Assembly (NCBI GenBank): GCA_020465985.1
Contig: JAANYP010004395.1
Location: 756,501-820,500 of the forward strand
From: Centrapalus pauciflorus
Lineage: Eukaryota > Streptophyta > Magnoliopsida > Asterales > Asteraceae
DNA length: 64,000 nt
Direction: 5' to 3'
In this document: piece by piece, positions 9,980-21,300 of the stretch
Position numbering within the stretch: position 1 is the first letter of the stretch
How the letters are laid out: every line of letters begins with the position of its first letter
Program-made: the position numbers and the translations under genes
The notes under the pieces: generated by a model
Told to the model about the DNA's origin: nothing
The model's input: the letters and a program-made list of their open reading frames with translations, nothing else
Database searches by the model: none

Positions 9980-12843
9980 TTAGTTATTTGCGTTGTTTCC
10001 CCATACGCCGTCCCAAGCACCAGCCGGTGCAGCTTTCGGTCCCTCAATTTGAGTTTGAGGACCATTGGGTCCAGGTGGTTGAATCTTTTTAGGCTTCGTT
10101 CTAACACCCAGGATCCGCAATACAAATCTAGCTAACTCTCCATACAATAATCCTGAGCGATCAAACAGCTGCGAATGGTATAGCCCGACATTATACATGA
10201 TGATAACCATGGACAAACAAGACAACTCGAAAAACGCAATAACATGAAAAATACCTGAAGAAGAGCTGACATGAACATGTGGAACGCCTGGGCATTTTGG
10301 TCTATCAGCATTGCTACCCGACCAAAGAAAGTTACGAATCCTTGCATCTATAAGAATCAGGAAATCGGTTTATTGACCCTTTTAAAAAAAAGTATGAGTA
10401 AAGGAAAGGCTTTATCTGCCAAAAATGATATGTGCATTCTTGCAATCTCGTGTAGCGAATTAGTGTTATAAAACTTACCACACGCATCAAAGAAATCCAA
10501 AATCCCGGAGGCGAAGACGGTGCACCAAATGGATTATTTGGATCTTGGTCATCATATGGACCACCAGGTCCACCCATGCCCATGCCCATGCCCATACCCA
10601 TGCCCATACCATACTGTCCATACCCGCCTCCCATGCTTCCATAACCACCATTATACATTCCTCCACCATACATGCTGCCACCACCTCCATAAAGGCCACC
10701 ATAACCTCCTCTATACATGCTGTTTCCATATAGGCCACTATTGTAGGATCCCATTCCACCATAAGAACCATAACCTCCTCCAGTCCCATAACCAGTCATA
10801 TTGGAACCATATCCTGCACCTGAGACATAAGGTAAAAAAATGGTTCAATTAAACATTGGCCATCAAAAAAAGAAAAGAAAAGAATTTTCCACCAGTTATC
10901 GAAAGTGAATAAAAATAGAAAAGGCCAACCTTGCCCTTTAATTTATGACCACAACATTGTTAACATTCTCTTCATCATTTTATCGATATAAAAGTGCATT
11001 TCTTAAGTACCGATTCAGATAAAGGGTTATATAGATTATATCAATTATCGGACGTTACTGTTCGTAGATGGTGCACATAGAGCCTTCGGCTACTCAAAAA
11101 TGTTACCACACGGAAGCGATAGACAATCTTTAGGATCTACGGAGCCTTATCGAGGGAAAGTATGAGGTACTAGGCCTTGTTCATCATGTTATCAGAATCT
11201 GAGATGATGACATTCAACATAATCATGCATCTCTTTTAACATTTTTATTGTTACCGAAGATGGACTTACTAACAAAAGCATTAGACAATTATATGTGCAT
11301 CTGTTGTGAAGATAAAACTGTAGGTAAGAGTACCTCCATATGTTGTCTGTTGCTCCCATGGACGAGAGGGTACAGGTCTCCCAAGTGTATTTCTGTTCAC
11401 CGCTGAAGTAGTATCGTTTGAAGTAACGATTTCACCTGGTCTTGCTGTTCCAGAAGCCTCGACTACATCACTTGTGCTACCAGGAGATGGGGGTTTAAAA
11501 GGAGCAGGACCAGATGACGACCCGGCTCGTTCCCATGGTTTGGGAGGTGGACCATTGCCTGAATTGTAAAAGAAAAATTCTCAATAAATGAATACATTTT
11601 CCAACATAAAGCACAATTTGTAGCAGAAATACTGATGTTCCAGAGTATGCATAAATGATTCGAAACTACTTTAAAACGCATAGGTCCTAACTTGGTCAAC
11701 CCAAACATCAAGTACCAGCTATATCAGTAATTCTGACTATCCAGGAGGATTAGGCCCTTTACATCAATCGGAAAAATGGGTACATTATATAATAGGACAG
11801 TGAATGTGAGGAGAAAAAAGCTCAGTTTTGCAAGCTGAAACTGATAAATCTCATGCAGCTAGAATCAACCATCAAAGATATGATATATTTTGTCCCTAAG
11901 GGGCCATTTGGATTGCAGAATGAAATTCAAAGGAATTGGAATTTGGATTTAGTTATTAGTGTGTTTGGTGGGAAGAGATAGAAGACAATTTTAATTGTTT
12001 GTCTAAGGGTGTAGGTTGTGAATGGTTGGCATCTAAACTCACATAGAAGTAGTTAGGAATGTCATCTTCTTCTTAACAAAGATTTTGATAGAATACAAAT
12101 AAAATTTAACTCTTTATCTTCGTAATCCAAAATTGCAAACAAGCTAACTTAAATCACAATTTTCATTAATTCTATTCCGCAAGCCAAACTCACACTATGA
12201 CTGAGTACATGTTTTCTTGCTAGAACAATTTTCTGATCAAGAAATCTATAAGACACTATTGTAGCTCTTTTGCTTGTCTAAAATAATACTAATAATCACC
12301 TCCTGCACCAATTCACTGTTATATTATAGATCATCAAACCCTCACAACTACGGAGCTATGAACCCACATGTGTTCATTCAATAAATTCGTAATCAATATA
12401 ATTATAGAAAAAAGTCAGGTGATTTTTGCTTGAACAACACAATTTCTTCACAAAGATTATGGAAAGTATTGACAAATCAATATATTAGCCCATCTCCCAA
12501 GCCCCAAAACAATCAACTCAAACGATTATAATCCTAGCAAAAAGCACCAATTTTGGGATTGATCAAACTCGTCCCCAGAAAAAAAGAAAAAAGAGGCTCA
12601 AACAACTAAATTCCTCACGAATTCAACAGAAAGTGAAAACAAATAAACTCAATTGCTTCGACCTATCTCCCAAACCCTACCTCCCAGTCCCAAGATCCCA
12701 AATAAATCAATTCTAAACGATTAGAACCCTAGCATAAAAACATAATTTTGTATCGATTAAACTCAAAAAAACGAAAAATAACAAACAGATTACATCAAGA
12801 TCTAGCGAAACAAACCTGATTGTTGCGAATTATTGGTTGCCAT
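9980..12843 (-). CDS. PEX13: Peroxisomal membrane protein PEX13
   Basis: Five exons on the minus strand: 12816-12843, 11334-11558, 10479-10819, 10255-10347 and 9980-10168. All joins are GT-AG and in phase, giving 291 residues. The N-terminus has the plant PEX13 proline/tryptophan motifs (PPPKPWE, PVPSRPWEQ). Exon 3 encodes a Gly/Tyr/Met-rich tract (about residues 95-175). The conserved FWISLMRV / FVTFFGRVAMLIDQNAQAFHMFMSALLQLFDRSG region follows, then GELARFVLRILGVRTKPKK and a C-terminal DGVWGN. PEX13 with PEX14 forms the matrix-protein docking and translocation pore. Plant PEX13 lacks the C-terminal SH3 domain of yeast and mammals, and none is seen here. Work on PEX13 YG-rich segments shows they form a nuclear-pore-like hydrogel. 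Intron 1 (11559-12815) carries a MITE-like insertion. Confidence 0.93.
10570..10615 (-). repeat. Hexamer (CCCATG) coding repeat in PEX13
   Basis: Read on the minus strand, GGCATG/GGTATG-type hexamers encode a run of alternating Gly and Met (about five GM units) inside the Gly/Tyr-rich domain. It keeps the reading frame. Length differences between individuals are plausible. Confidence 0.7.
11890..12200. mobile_element. MITE-like inverted repeat in PEX13 intron 1
   Basis: The left end, ggccatttggattgcagaat, and the right end, attctattccgcaagccaaa, are imperfect inverted copies. This is the common hAT-type MITE layout with CAAA/TTTG ends. The element lies wholly inside the intron and has no coding sequence. 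A target duplication was not resolved. Confidence 0.45.
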
Positions 12844-13705
12844 GGCAGGGAGAGAGGCGTTCGCGAAACCCTACCACCGAGTAGATAGATAAAGAGAGAG
12901 AAATCAGTCAAAATAGCAATGGAAAGGTCCAAATTCTTGTGCTGTATTTGTATATTCGGTGGGTTTTTATTTTTTATCCCTTCGATGAAGATCACACAAC
13001 ACCAAAAGGCCTCGGAATATTATGAAATCTTTTTCTGATATACTGGAATTACTATTTTACCCTTTCTTGGTGAAGAGCGCGTGGGTCCCGCTGATCAAAT
13101 TAAGGTCCATTATTGTCAATTGAGCACAGTTCATCTGTACATGTGACTATGAACCAAAATTACTAAATTAGATAAACCCCGCAGGACCAAGATGGCCAAT
13201 TAGACTAAGGGTGTTCTCGTAATTTTCACATATAAGCACGTGATGTTTTGTAGAGGTGAAGAAAATGATGACGAGACGAGACCAGACCCATGTTAGTTTT
13301 GGCACAACCCAGTCTTTTCTCGGACAACTCTTATTCGGATTAGGAACGACAATGGGACGGTTCGGAATGGGAATTGGTTCCCCGAAACCATTTTCGTCCC
13401 TGTCGGGTTTCTTGTCAGGGATCTTCATTGGGTCCCGTATGTTTTCGGGACCCATTGGTACCCGTTAAAACTTCATTATCTGTTGTGTCTTTTGTTTTCC
13501 ATTTATATACCCGAACCCAAAATTATAACCAACAATGTTTCAAACAATCCCAAGACATATTTTTTTTTTAACAATAAATGATTATTTTAAATTTCAAACG
13601 TAACCAAATAAAACTAAATAACGACACACTTGCGTTAATATAGATGACGATTAAAGATACGATCACATTAACAAAAAAAATACGTAAACTATGTATTATT
13701 ATATA
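12844..13705. other. PEX13 upstream region and spacer
   Basis: This holds the leader and promoter side of PEX13 (just above 12843). It is followed by GC-richer repetitive DNA at about 13270-13470, with recurring cggga/tcccg words, that looks like decayed transposon sequence. The open frames at 13168-13571 are not recognisable proteins. Confidence 0.4.
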
Positions 13706-14220
13706 GGGATAATTGCGCAAAAAACCATTAACTTGTCAGTTTTTGTGATTAAAACCCCTAACCATTTTTCATTGCATAGAAAACCCGAAACTAACTAAAA
13801 ATCGGTAAATCAAGGTTTTATTAAGGGTAACCGGTTGAAACCTGTTATTAATCCTACATGGTCCGGTAAATAGCCTTCAGGGAATAAATTTTTAATTGTT
13901 GAAACCGGTTGTCAAGTATTACACATCATTTAAACTCCCGTTGATGATGTAAACCCGTTTAAAAATTACAATTAAAAATTATTAACGGGGGTTTAAATGA
14001 TGTGTAATACTTGACAATCGGTTTCAACAATTAAAATTTGTTCAACGTAGGTTCTTTACCAGTCCACGTAGGATTAATAACCCTTTTCAACCGGTTATCC
14101 ATTGATAAAACCTTGATTTACTGATTTTTAGTTAGTTCGGGGTTTTCTATGCAACGAAAAATGGTTTGGGTTTTAATCACAAAAAGCTGACAATTTGAGG
14201 GTTTTTTGCGCAATTATCCC
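13706..14220. mobile_element. Foldback MITE copy B (Mutator-like, 9-bp TSD)
   Basis: Begins GGGATAATTGCGCAAAAAAC and ends TTGCGCAATTATCCC, with a perfect 9-bp duplication, TATTATATA, at 13697-13705 and 14221-14229. The 515 bp are almost entirely two inverted arms; the inner words agtattacacatcatttaaa and tttaaatgatgtgtaatact face each other near the centre. Same family as copies A and C. No coding sequence. Confidence 0.88.
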
Positions 14221-14229
14221 TATTATATA

Positions 14230-15075
14230 TTTATAGCATAATTTTAAAAAAAATTATAGCATAGTTATTATAATATATATGTGTGTGTGAAAATTATGAT
14301 ATATATTATCGGGGGGGATTGATTCTCCGAATCCGCCAAAATCCCGAATAACATCTCGATACTCGATCCGAATCCGATAACACATCTCTGAACCCGTCTC
14401 GAAAAGTTCGGGTTTTCCCATTGGGTTTGGGTTTTTTGCCATCCCTAATTCAGACTAGTGCGTGCTTCTGTTGATCAAGTCTTTTTTCAGACCAGTCATT
14501 TCTGGTTCGGGTTTTCCACTTTGAATTTTACAGATGATTTTTATTTCGGCTTGATTTTTCACATTGTTTTTTGACTCGTTTTTTAGATTTGTTTCAATCG
14601 ATATAAAAAAACTCGTAATTGTATATCATTAAAAACTATAAATATAATTACAATTTATAGAAATAAAAAACGATTACAATTAATACAAAATAATTCGTCA
14701 TCGTATATTACTAAATAAAATTACAAAATACAGAAATAATATGATTACAGTAATATAAAGCAATTTGAAAAATAATTTTGTAAATATCGAATAAAATTTA
14801 TAAAGTAAATTCGTTTATATGTTTCCTTGTTGAATTAGTCTTGAACTAGACCAGTTCGAACCAAACCGATTTTAATGTTCACCTGTAGGCCATTTGAAAT
14901 AATTAAAACAATTTCCCTTTTTAGTGGAAATTATAGGTTTATATGTTTCCATTGTAATTCAATCATCTTGTTATTATTTTTCATTACAATACATCCATAG
15001 ATGAAATTTGTTTCTTTTAATGTTTTTAATGTATTATTTATTTCAGTTGCTGTTATGTTTTATTAAAAATGGTGT
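14230..15075. other. Spacer between foldback copies B and C
   Basis: AT-rich, apart from a segment at about 14310-14445 with repeated ccgaa/cgggtt words that resembles decayed repetitive DNA. No gene is visible. Confidence 0.4.
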
Positions 15076-15084
15076 ATCAAACAA

Positions 15085-15606
15085 GGGATAATTGCGCCAA
15101 AACACCTAACTTGTCAGTTTTTTTTAATTAAAACTCCAAACCATTTTTCGTTGTATATAAAACTCCGAACTAACTAAAATAAGTAAATTAAGGTTTTATC
15201 AATGGGTAACTAGTTAAAACCGGTTATTAATCCTACGTGGACTGGTAAGTAACCTACGTGAAATAAATTTTAATTGTTGAAACCAGTTTCTAAGTATTAC
15301 ACATCATTTAAACTTCCGTTAATGATGTAGTCCCGTTTAAAAATTACAATTAAAAAATATCAACCGGATGTTTAAATGATGTGTAATACTTGACAACTAA
15401 CTTCAACAATTAAAATTCATTCCGTGTATGTTATTAACCGGTCCACGTAGGACTAATAACCGGTTTCAGCCCGTTATCCATTGATAAAACCTTGATAGAC
15501 TGATTTTTAGTTAGTTCAGAGTTTTCAATGCAACGAAAAATGGTTTGAGATTTTAATCATAAAAAAACTGACAAGTTGGTTTTTTTTTTTGTTGCACAAT
15601 TATCCC
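15085..15606. mobile_element. Foldback MITE copy C (Mutator-like, 9-bp TSD)
   Basis: Begins GGGATAATTGCGCCAAAACA and ends GCACAATTATCCC. The flanking 9-mers ATCAAACAA (15076-15084) and ATAAAACAA (15607-15615) differ at one base, so this is probably an older insertion than A or B. It is 522 bp long with two inverted arms and no coding sequence. Confidence 0.82.
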
Positions 15607-15615
15607 ATAAAACAA

Positions 15616-17229
15616 TAGTTTGTTTGAAATTAATAATATTCTTTTTATTACTGTTGGTATTGTTTGATAGTTTTAATATTTTCAGCACCCATAAATATTA
15701 ACATCTAAATGTCATCAACTTTGTCACTATCTATAATCTTTAATAATCTATATCTATTTATATTTATAATCTGTCTATAAACTATTAAATGAGTAATTAG
15801 TGTGTCACGTACGTGTCGGACTCTTATTTAATTTTCCACGTGTCGAAACTTTCTTTTGCCACATGTGATTCATCAAATTTAAATTTAAAATCAAATTAAA
15901 TATAATAAATTCAATTTTTATAGATATATATGTTATATTTATGAATAATTATATTCATATATATATATATTTTAACTCAATCTATGTGGCACATGTGTAT
16001 ATGATCTATACTATTTAATAATGTAATATATTATGAATCACCGTTAATAGATAATAATTTATCTATTTTATTAAAAGAGTTTATAGATGTCACTTGACAG
16101 TTAATTAAAATGTCAAACGACATGTGTATTGATCTACGATTTTTATGTTAAATATAATTAAATAATAATGAAATTCTGTTTTAAATTCGAGTCCACAACC
16201 CATATATTTTTTTGGTTTTTATCCAAGTTTTTGAAAATGTTAAAATAAATAATTAAACTAGTTTAGATAAAATGTTTGACTATTTATCAGATTTTTATAA
16301 TTTCTTTATTTCTTTGTTATTATTACTTTCTGGTTATGCATTTTACCTTTAGTTACCCGCTTTATATATTTTCAATAATATTTTTAACAGTATGATATTG
16401 TTATTTCTATATTAATTTTTTAAATTTATACAAATTTAAAACAAAAATAAGTTATTTAACTATCTCGTTCAGTAATAAAAAATAGACCCATTTATAAATC
16501 TATGGTGAAGCAGGAACCTTTAACTAGATTCATGACTACGATGCTTTAAATGATAAAATAATAAAATAAAAATTAGTGTATTTAAAAGCTAATATTAATT
16601 TTTTTTGATAAACAGATGAATTTTTTGACTGTTTACGTTGTTGGACATTTTTGAATTATTCAAGACTATATAATTTTAACTTACCATATGTTAAGTCGAT
16701 AAAACAATTATGTAATCGAATGATTTATGGTTAATACTGAGAAACCCCAACAAAATTTCATAGATGCACGACAAAATTTTTCCCTCGAGTGTTTAAGTCA
16801 TTATTTTTGTTTTATTTAAAACTATATATTTGACATGTTTACCGGGTTACAACTTATAACCGGTAAACAATATAATGACTTAAATAATAAAAAAGAAAGT
16901 TTAGTGACTTAATCGTGAAAATAGAAGGAAATTTGACTTTTTTAACATTAAATCATTTGAGGAACTAATTGTTTTATTAGTTTAATAGATAGCAAGTTTA
17001 AAAATAGATAGTTATGTGAAGACAAAATTTAGTTAGTGACTTAAACATTAATAAATCTAGTGACTTAATTGATAAATCCTATATTAACCCAACGATTTAA
17101 TATTTGGTAAAACCATCATTCTTTCTTAATTTTAACGATTAAATCATTTGTGTTTTTTTTTACACTCTTGAACAATGACTAAAAAAATCACATATATTCG
17201 ACATACATAAATAATATAAAATAAGTTTA
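15616..17229. other. AT-rich intergenic region with Helitron-like words
   Basis: No gene is recognised. Words typical of Helitron left ends recur (tctatataatt-type starts followed by cacgtgtc near 15720-15860; tctattttattaaaagag near 16060), but I could not find a matching hairpin plus CTRR right end. Element borders are therefore not claimed. Confidence 0.35.
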
Positions 17230-17373
17230 AAAATTTAAGGGTTTATTATGAAAAAAAATCATCATGTTTTACAACTTTTAGCGATTTAGTCCCTCTATTT
17301 TTTTTTTTTACCATAAAACCCCTCATGATACGATTTCGTTGTTGGTTTTAGGAAAATTACCTATTGTAACCGG

Positions 17374-17590
17374 TTTTGGGGGCGGCGACTTCCGACAATC
17401 ATCTTCTACACAACCATCTTAACCATCACACATGTTTTGGGGGCGACGACTTCTGTGCCGATCATCTTCTGCATAACCATCTTAACCATCGCACATGTTT
17501 TGGGGGCGACGACTTCTGTGCCGATCATCTTCTGCACAACCATCTTAACCATCCCACATGTTTTGGGGGCGGCCACTTCCGATAATAACG
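17374..17590. repeat. 63-bp tandem repeat, about 3.5 copies
   Basis: Units start at ttttgggggcg at 17374, 17435, 17498 and 17561 (last one partial), each containing atcatcttctgc and aaccatcttaaccatc. Because 63 is divisible by three, the array stays open in several frames on both strands. That explains the repeated 21-residue open frames here without any real gene. Confidence 0.85.
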
Positions 17591-17735
17591 GCTCAACCCT
17601 AGCGCTGGCAGGAGGAAATCCTGACAACGCCATAACCCCATCACTGCCACCGCGGAAACCCTAGCGCCGGCAGGAGGAAATCCTAGCTGAACCCTAGCGT
17701 CGGCAGGAGGAAGCCCTAGCGCCGCCATACATTCT

Positions 17736-17747
<12 letters not shown>

Positions 17748-17785
<38 letters not shown>

Positions 17786-17790
17786 CTCTC
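17748..17790. repeat. (CT)n microsatellite
   Basis: A near-perfect CT dinucleotide run inside the Mutator-like element. Confidence 0.9.
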
Positions 17791-18244
17791 AGTAACGACG
17801 ACAGCGGCTCAACCCTAACGCCGCCCCCCATAACCCTATCACCGCCCTCACGACATCCACCACCACTCGGCCTCACTCACTCTCTTACGCTCACTCGCTC
17901 GATCTCTCGGTTGCGTCCACCACACAACTGCCGCCGCCGACCAAGAACGGTCTCAGGTGTTGCGCCGCCACCAAACCATCAACGAAACAGTAACACGAGG
18001 GGTTTGTGGTAAAAAATAACATGGAGGGACTAAATTGCTAAAAATTGAAAAAAATTATGATTTTTTTCATAATAAACCCAAAATTTAATTATAAAAATAA
18101 AAGTTATTGTTTTTCAACATCTAACCCTATTTTTAAATTTCCTACAAAAATAGCTTTCACCGAAAAAAAAAAAACATGAAAACCCAAAGCCCGCCCCTAC
18201 CAAATATCGGTGTCATTAGACATCACCGATCCTAAAATTTTGCT

Positions 18245-18252
18245 TATAAAAG
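18245..18252 (+). promoter_or_regulatory. Probable TATA box of UBP5
   Basis: TATAAAAG in a local setting otherwise free of long AT runs, 143 bp upstream of the UBP5 ATG and 166 bp downstream of the Mutator-like element's end. Spacing fits a transcription start near 18275-18285 with a leader of about 105 nt. Inferred from consensus only. Confidence 0.5.
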
Positions 18253-18387
18253 AGGGACTTCTAGAATTTCACAGATGTCAGAGACATAAGCAAGAAAGTT
18301 GAAACATAGTCCCCTTCTCGCGACTTCAAAACCCTTGAAAACCCCTTCCTGTTGTTACGTTGATTGAGAATTTGCTAGGGAGAAGCC

Positions 18388-21300
18388 ATGGTGGAGATTT
18401 CAACCACCGGTGGCAGTTCCATGGAGCTTTCGCCGGAGGAAGAACTACAAATGATACACTCCATTTCAATGGCAGCCGAACCTCAAACCAAAGTAGGCGA
18501 TATTTTTTGTTTAATTAGTCGAAGGTAATGGTGATTCTTTTAATCTACTCGTCAATTGCGCATCGATATCTTTCGACATGATGATTGAAATAGTGGGTCT
18601 TAATTTTAGTGTAATGTAGAGGTTTTTGAAAGAATTTGGGGTTTATTATTCAGTTATGTTTGTGTGACGAGAAATGGAAGGCTTTTGTGTTTCAATACAC
18701 TAAATTCCATGGTTATATGCAATTAGGGCTTAATTAGATGAATTTCCCTATGTTGTATATGTTGAATTTTAGTCTAGTAAGAACGAAGTTGATCTAAACA
18801 TGAGTTTCAAATATGGGATCCCGTTATCATCAGTTACATAAATTTATATCTTTATAAATGGTAATTGAATTTGTTGATTTTTAGGTACTATAAATGGTTT
18901 TATAAAGAATTAGGGGTTTAGTGTTTATTTACATGAGTGCCTTGAGAAAAGAAAGGCTGATGCCTGTTGAAGATGAGGTCCATGCTGTTAATCTGATAAT
19001 TATTATATAGAATTAGGTTTATTTAGATGAATTCCAGATGATGTAGCTGTTGATTTTCGGTCCAGTAAGAACTAAGTAATTAGATAGTATCCAAAGCTGA
19101 TTAACGAAGAACATGATTTCCACTTTAATGTTACATTGATTGACCACCTTTCCTTTACTTTTCGGTAAAATGTAGTGGTTGTGAAAAGGATTTTACGTGG
19201 GCGTGCCAAGAACTGTAGTTTCGTGATTTTGATATGAAGTTCTTCCATAATCATTATTTGAAATTAGTACGTGACTAGATGACTTCACTATGCTTTAGTT
19301 TTTGATTTTTAATCTGGTACAAACCAGTGCAAAGCAGTTAGTTTCTAAAGGGGACTTTTAAGAACATGCTTTGCAAATTTATCTTTTGAGGCGTTGATTA
19401 AAGTTGTTCACTTTTTGGGTAGAATGTAGTGGTTTTAGAAAGAATCAGGATTTGATCCAGTGAGAACTGATACAAAGTAGATTGTCTTCCAAAGCCAAAC
19501 TACAAAGACCATGACTTCCAATGATGTCTAGTGAGAACTGCTGTAGTCTACATGGATACCAAATTCAACACTATATTTTAAACATTGACACCTGAATTTG
19601 GATCCAGTGAACTACTTTTCTCATAGAAGTTTCTTGGTTAAAAACTTACTAATGTACTATGTAGATCTATAAGTCTACAAGAGTATTATTTGATTCACTT
19701 TCAACCCTATTGCAACATGGTATCAGTTTTATGCTCAAGATCATGTTGTGTTTGCACTCCAGAGTCCAGATTATGTCTAAATGCATCCATATAGGGGTAA
19801 ACTGGAAAAGAACGTGCTATCTTTTCTGGTGTTTTCACATTTGTGGAGGGTTGAATCTAGCCATGAATCAGTATGTTACTGCTTTGTAATCAAGAGGGTT
19901 ATTATGCAAGTGACAAAAACAACTCTGTTACAAAATGCAAGGGAAAGAACGCATATGAAAGTTTTGTCCCCAAACCTCACAGACCCAAGTAGCCTGGTGC
20001 ACCAAGAGTCACACTATTTTCATATCTTGATGACCTATGTACAAATTAATTAGGGTTTTACATGTCGCTGATTGAAATCATTAAGACTTTGTATCTCAAT
20101 AGTGACATCAAGGTTGTCATTGTTTTGTCTTTTCATTGGTTCTGGGCTGTGGTTTTTTCCCCCCATATATTCAGTCGTTCTCCATCGATTACATAGCGTT
20201 CCATGTAACATTTATTTCTTATGTTTAAATGACCTTAATTGTAAAAAGAAACACATAAAAAGGAAATTTATCTCCAAGTAAAGTGCAATGAAAGATGGAG
20301 ATTAGAGTGAAAGATGTCTCTCTTTTACTAACCCCACCCCCCGGGGTTATTTTTAAAAATTGGTTAAATGGTTGCATATATTCAATCTATTTTTGAGTGA
20401 ATTACCAAAAGGTGCCTAACCTTTTTTCAACAGTCACCTTCTCCGTTTCATCTACGAAATTGCGGTTTGAATCCCTACAATACCAGTTCTGTCCTGTGAC
20501 CCCTTCAAAGTTACCTGAACATCGTTAAAGAATCGTATGCCTTCACAAACCATACCTCCGTGGGATAGAAGGTCAAACTGTTGGCCTCAACAAATAACAT
20601 TAAATATCTTCCTTGGAACAGGGATTAGAGTTGGTGTACTCTTTCTCATAAAGAAGGAACAAAATGACACGTTGGATAGTTGGCATAGGTCTACTCTTGG
20701 TAGTATTTCACCCTATCTGTGATTCAGTCCTTATCTTTTATTAATAAATGATTAAATGGAGATTCTAGTGGTTGATTCTTTGTATTTACTAAGGATAGGA
20801 CTATTTAAAGCTTTCCTTTTTTCAACTTGATGAGCTGAATTTTAATTTGGAAAATTTAGCTTCTATACTCATCATGCTTATAAATGTCTCGTATGTGTAC
20901 TGCTCTAAAGAATTTAGCACACCACGACCACGTACCCTAATTATGCATTAATAGATACTTTTGCTTACACACCATGCACCATTTTGCGGTATTTGTGCCC
21001 TTACCACAAACTGGGAGTCAGGTAACACCACAAACTTATACAGTCAAAGTAGTTGGCAGTAAAATAATACAGGCCTAAAAGAATGCAGGAAATAAATAAA
21101 AAAACAAAAACCAGAAGATCAATAAATTTCTAGTTAACTTAGATGTTGTGTGGGCTTTCTAATTAATCAGATTATCAAACTACATGATCTGTTCTGTATG
21201 TTTGTAAATGTACGTATTTACATAAATGCATACATATTAATTGCATGTATCCTACGTCGACTTCAAATTAAAATTAACATATATATGGGACTATATTGAA

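Larger units (their letters stand above)
17239..18079. mobile_element. Mutator-like element with GC-rich internal cargo
   Basis: The left end GGGTTTATTATGAAAAAAAA is matched by the inverted right end TTTTTTTCATAATAAACCC. The inverted arms extend through the word for agcgatttagtccctc on the left and gagggactaaattgct on the right. A perfect 9-bp duplication, AAAATTTAA, lies at 17230-17238 and 18080-18088. The 841-bp element holds a GC-rich centre (17370-17990) in otherwise AT-rich DNA. That centre consists of 63-bp tandem repeats, aaccctagcgccggcaggagg-type repeats and a (CT)n tract. This is the structure of a non-autonomous or Pack-MULE-like element. I cannot say where the cargo came from. Confidence 0.85.

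Noticed and set aside
10487..10852. Met/Val-rich and His/Cys-rich open frames overlapping PEX13 exon 3
   Set aside because: Other-frame shadows of the Gly/Tyr-rich PEX13 coding repeat. The PEX13 frame joins correctly to conserved exons on both sides.
15720..16140. Complete Helitrons in the spacer before the Mutator-like element
   Set aside because: Left-end-like words are present, but no hairpin plus CTRR terminus could be paired with them.
17376..17664. Open frames with a repeated 21-residue unit, on both strands
   Set aside because: They are a by-product of a 63-bp tandem repeat (length divisible by three) inside a transposable element. Several frames are open at once, with no start context or homologue.
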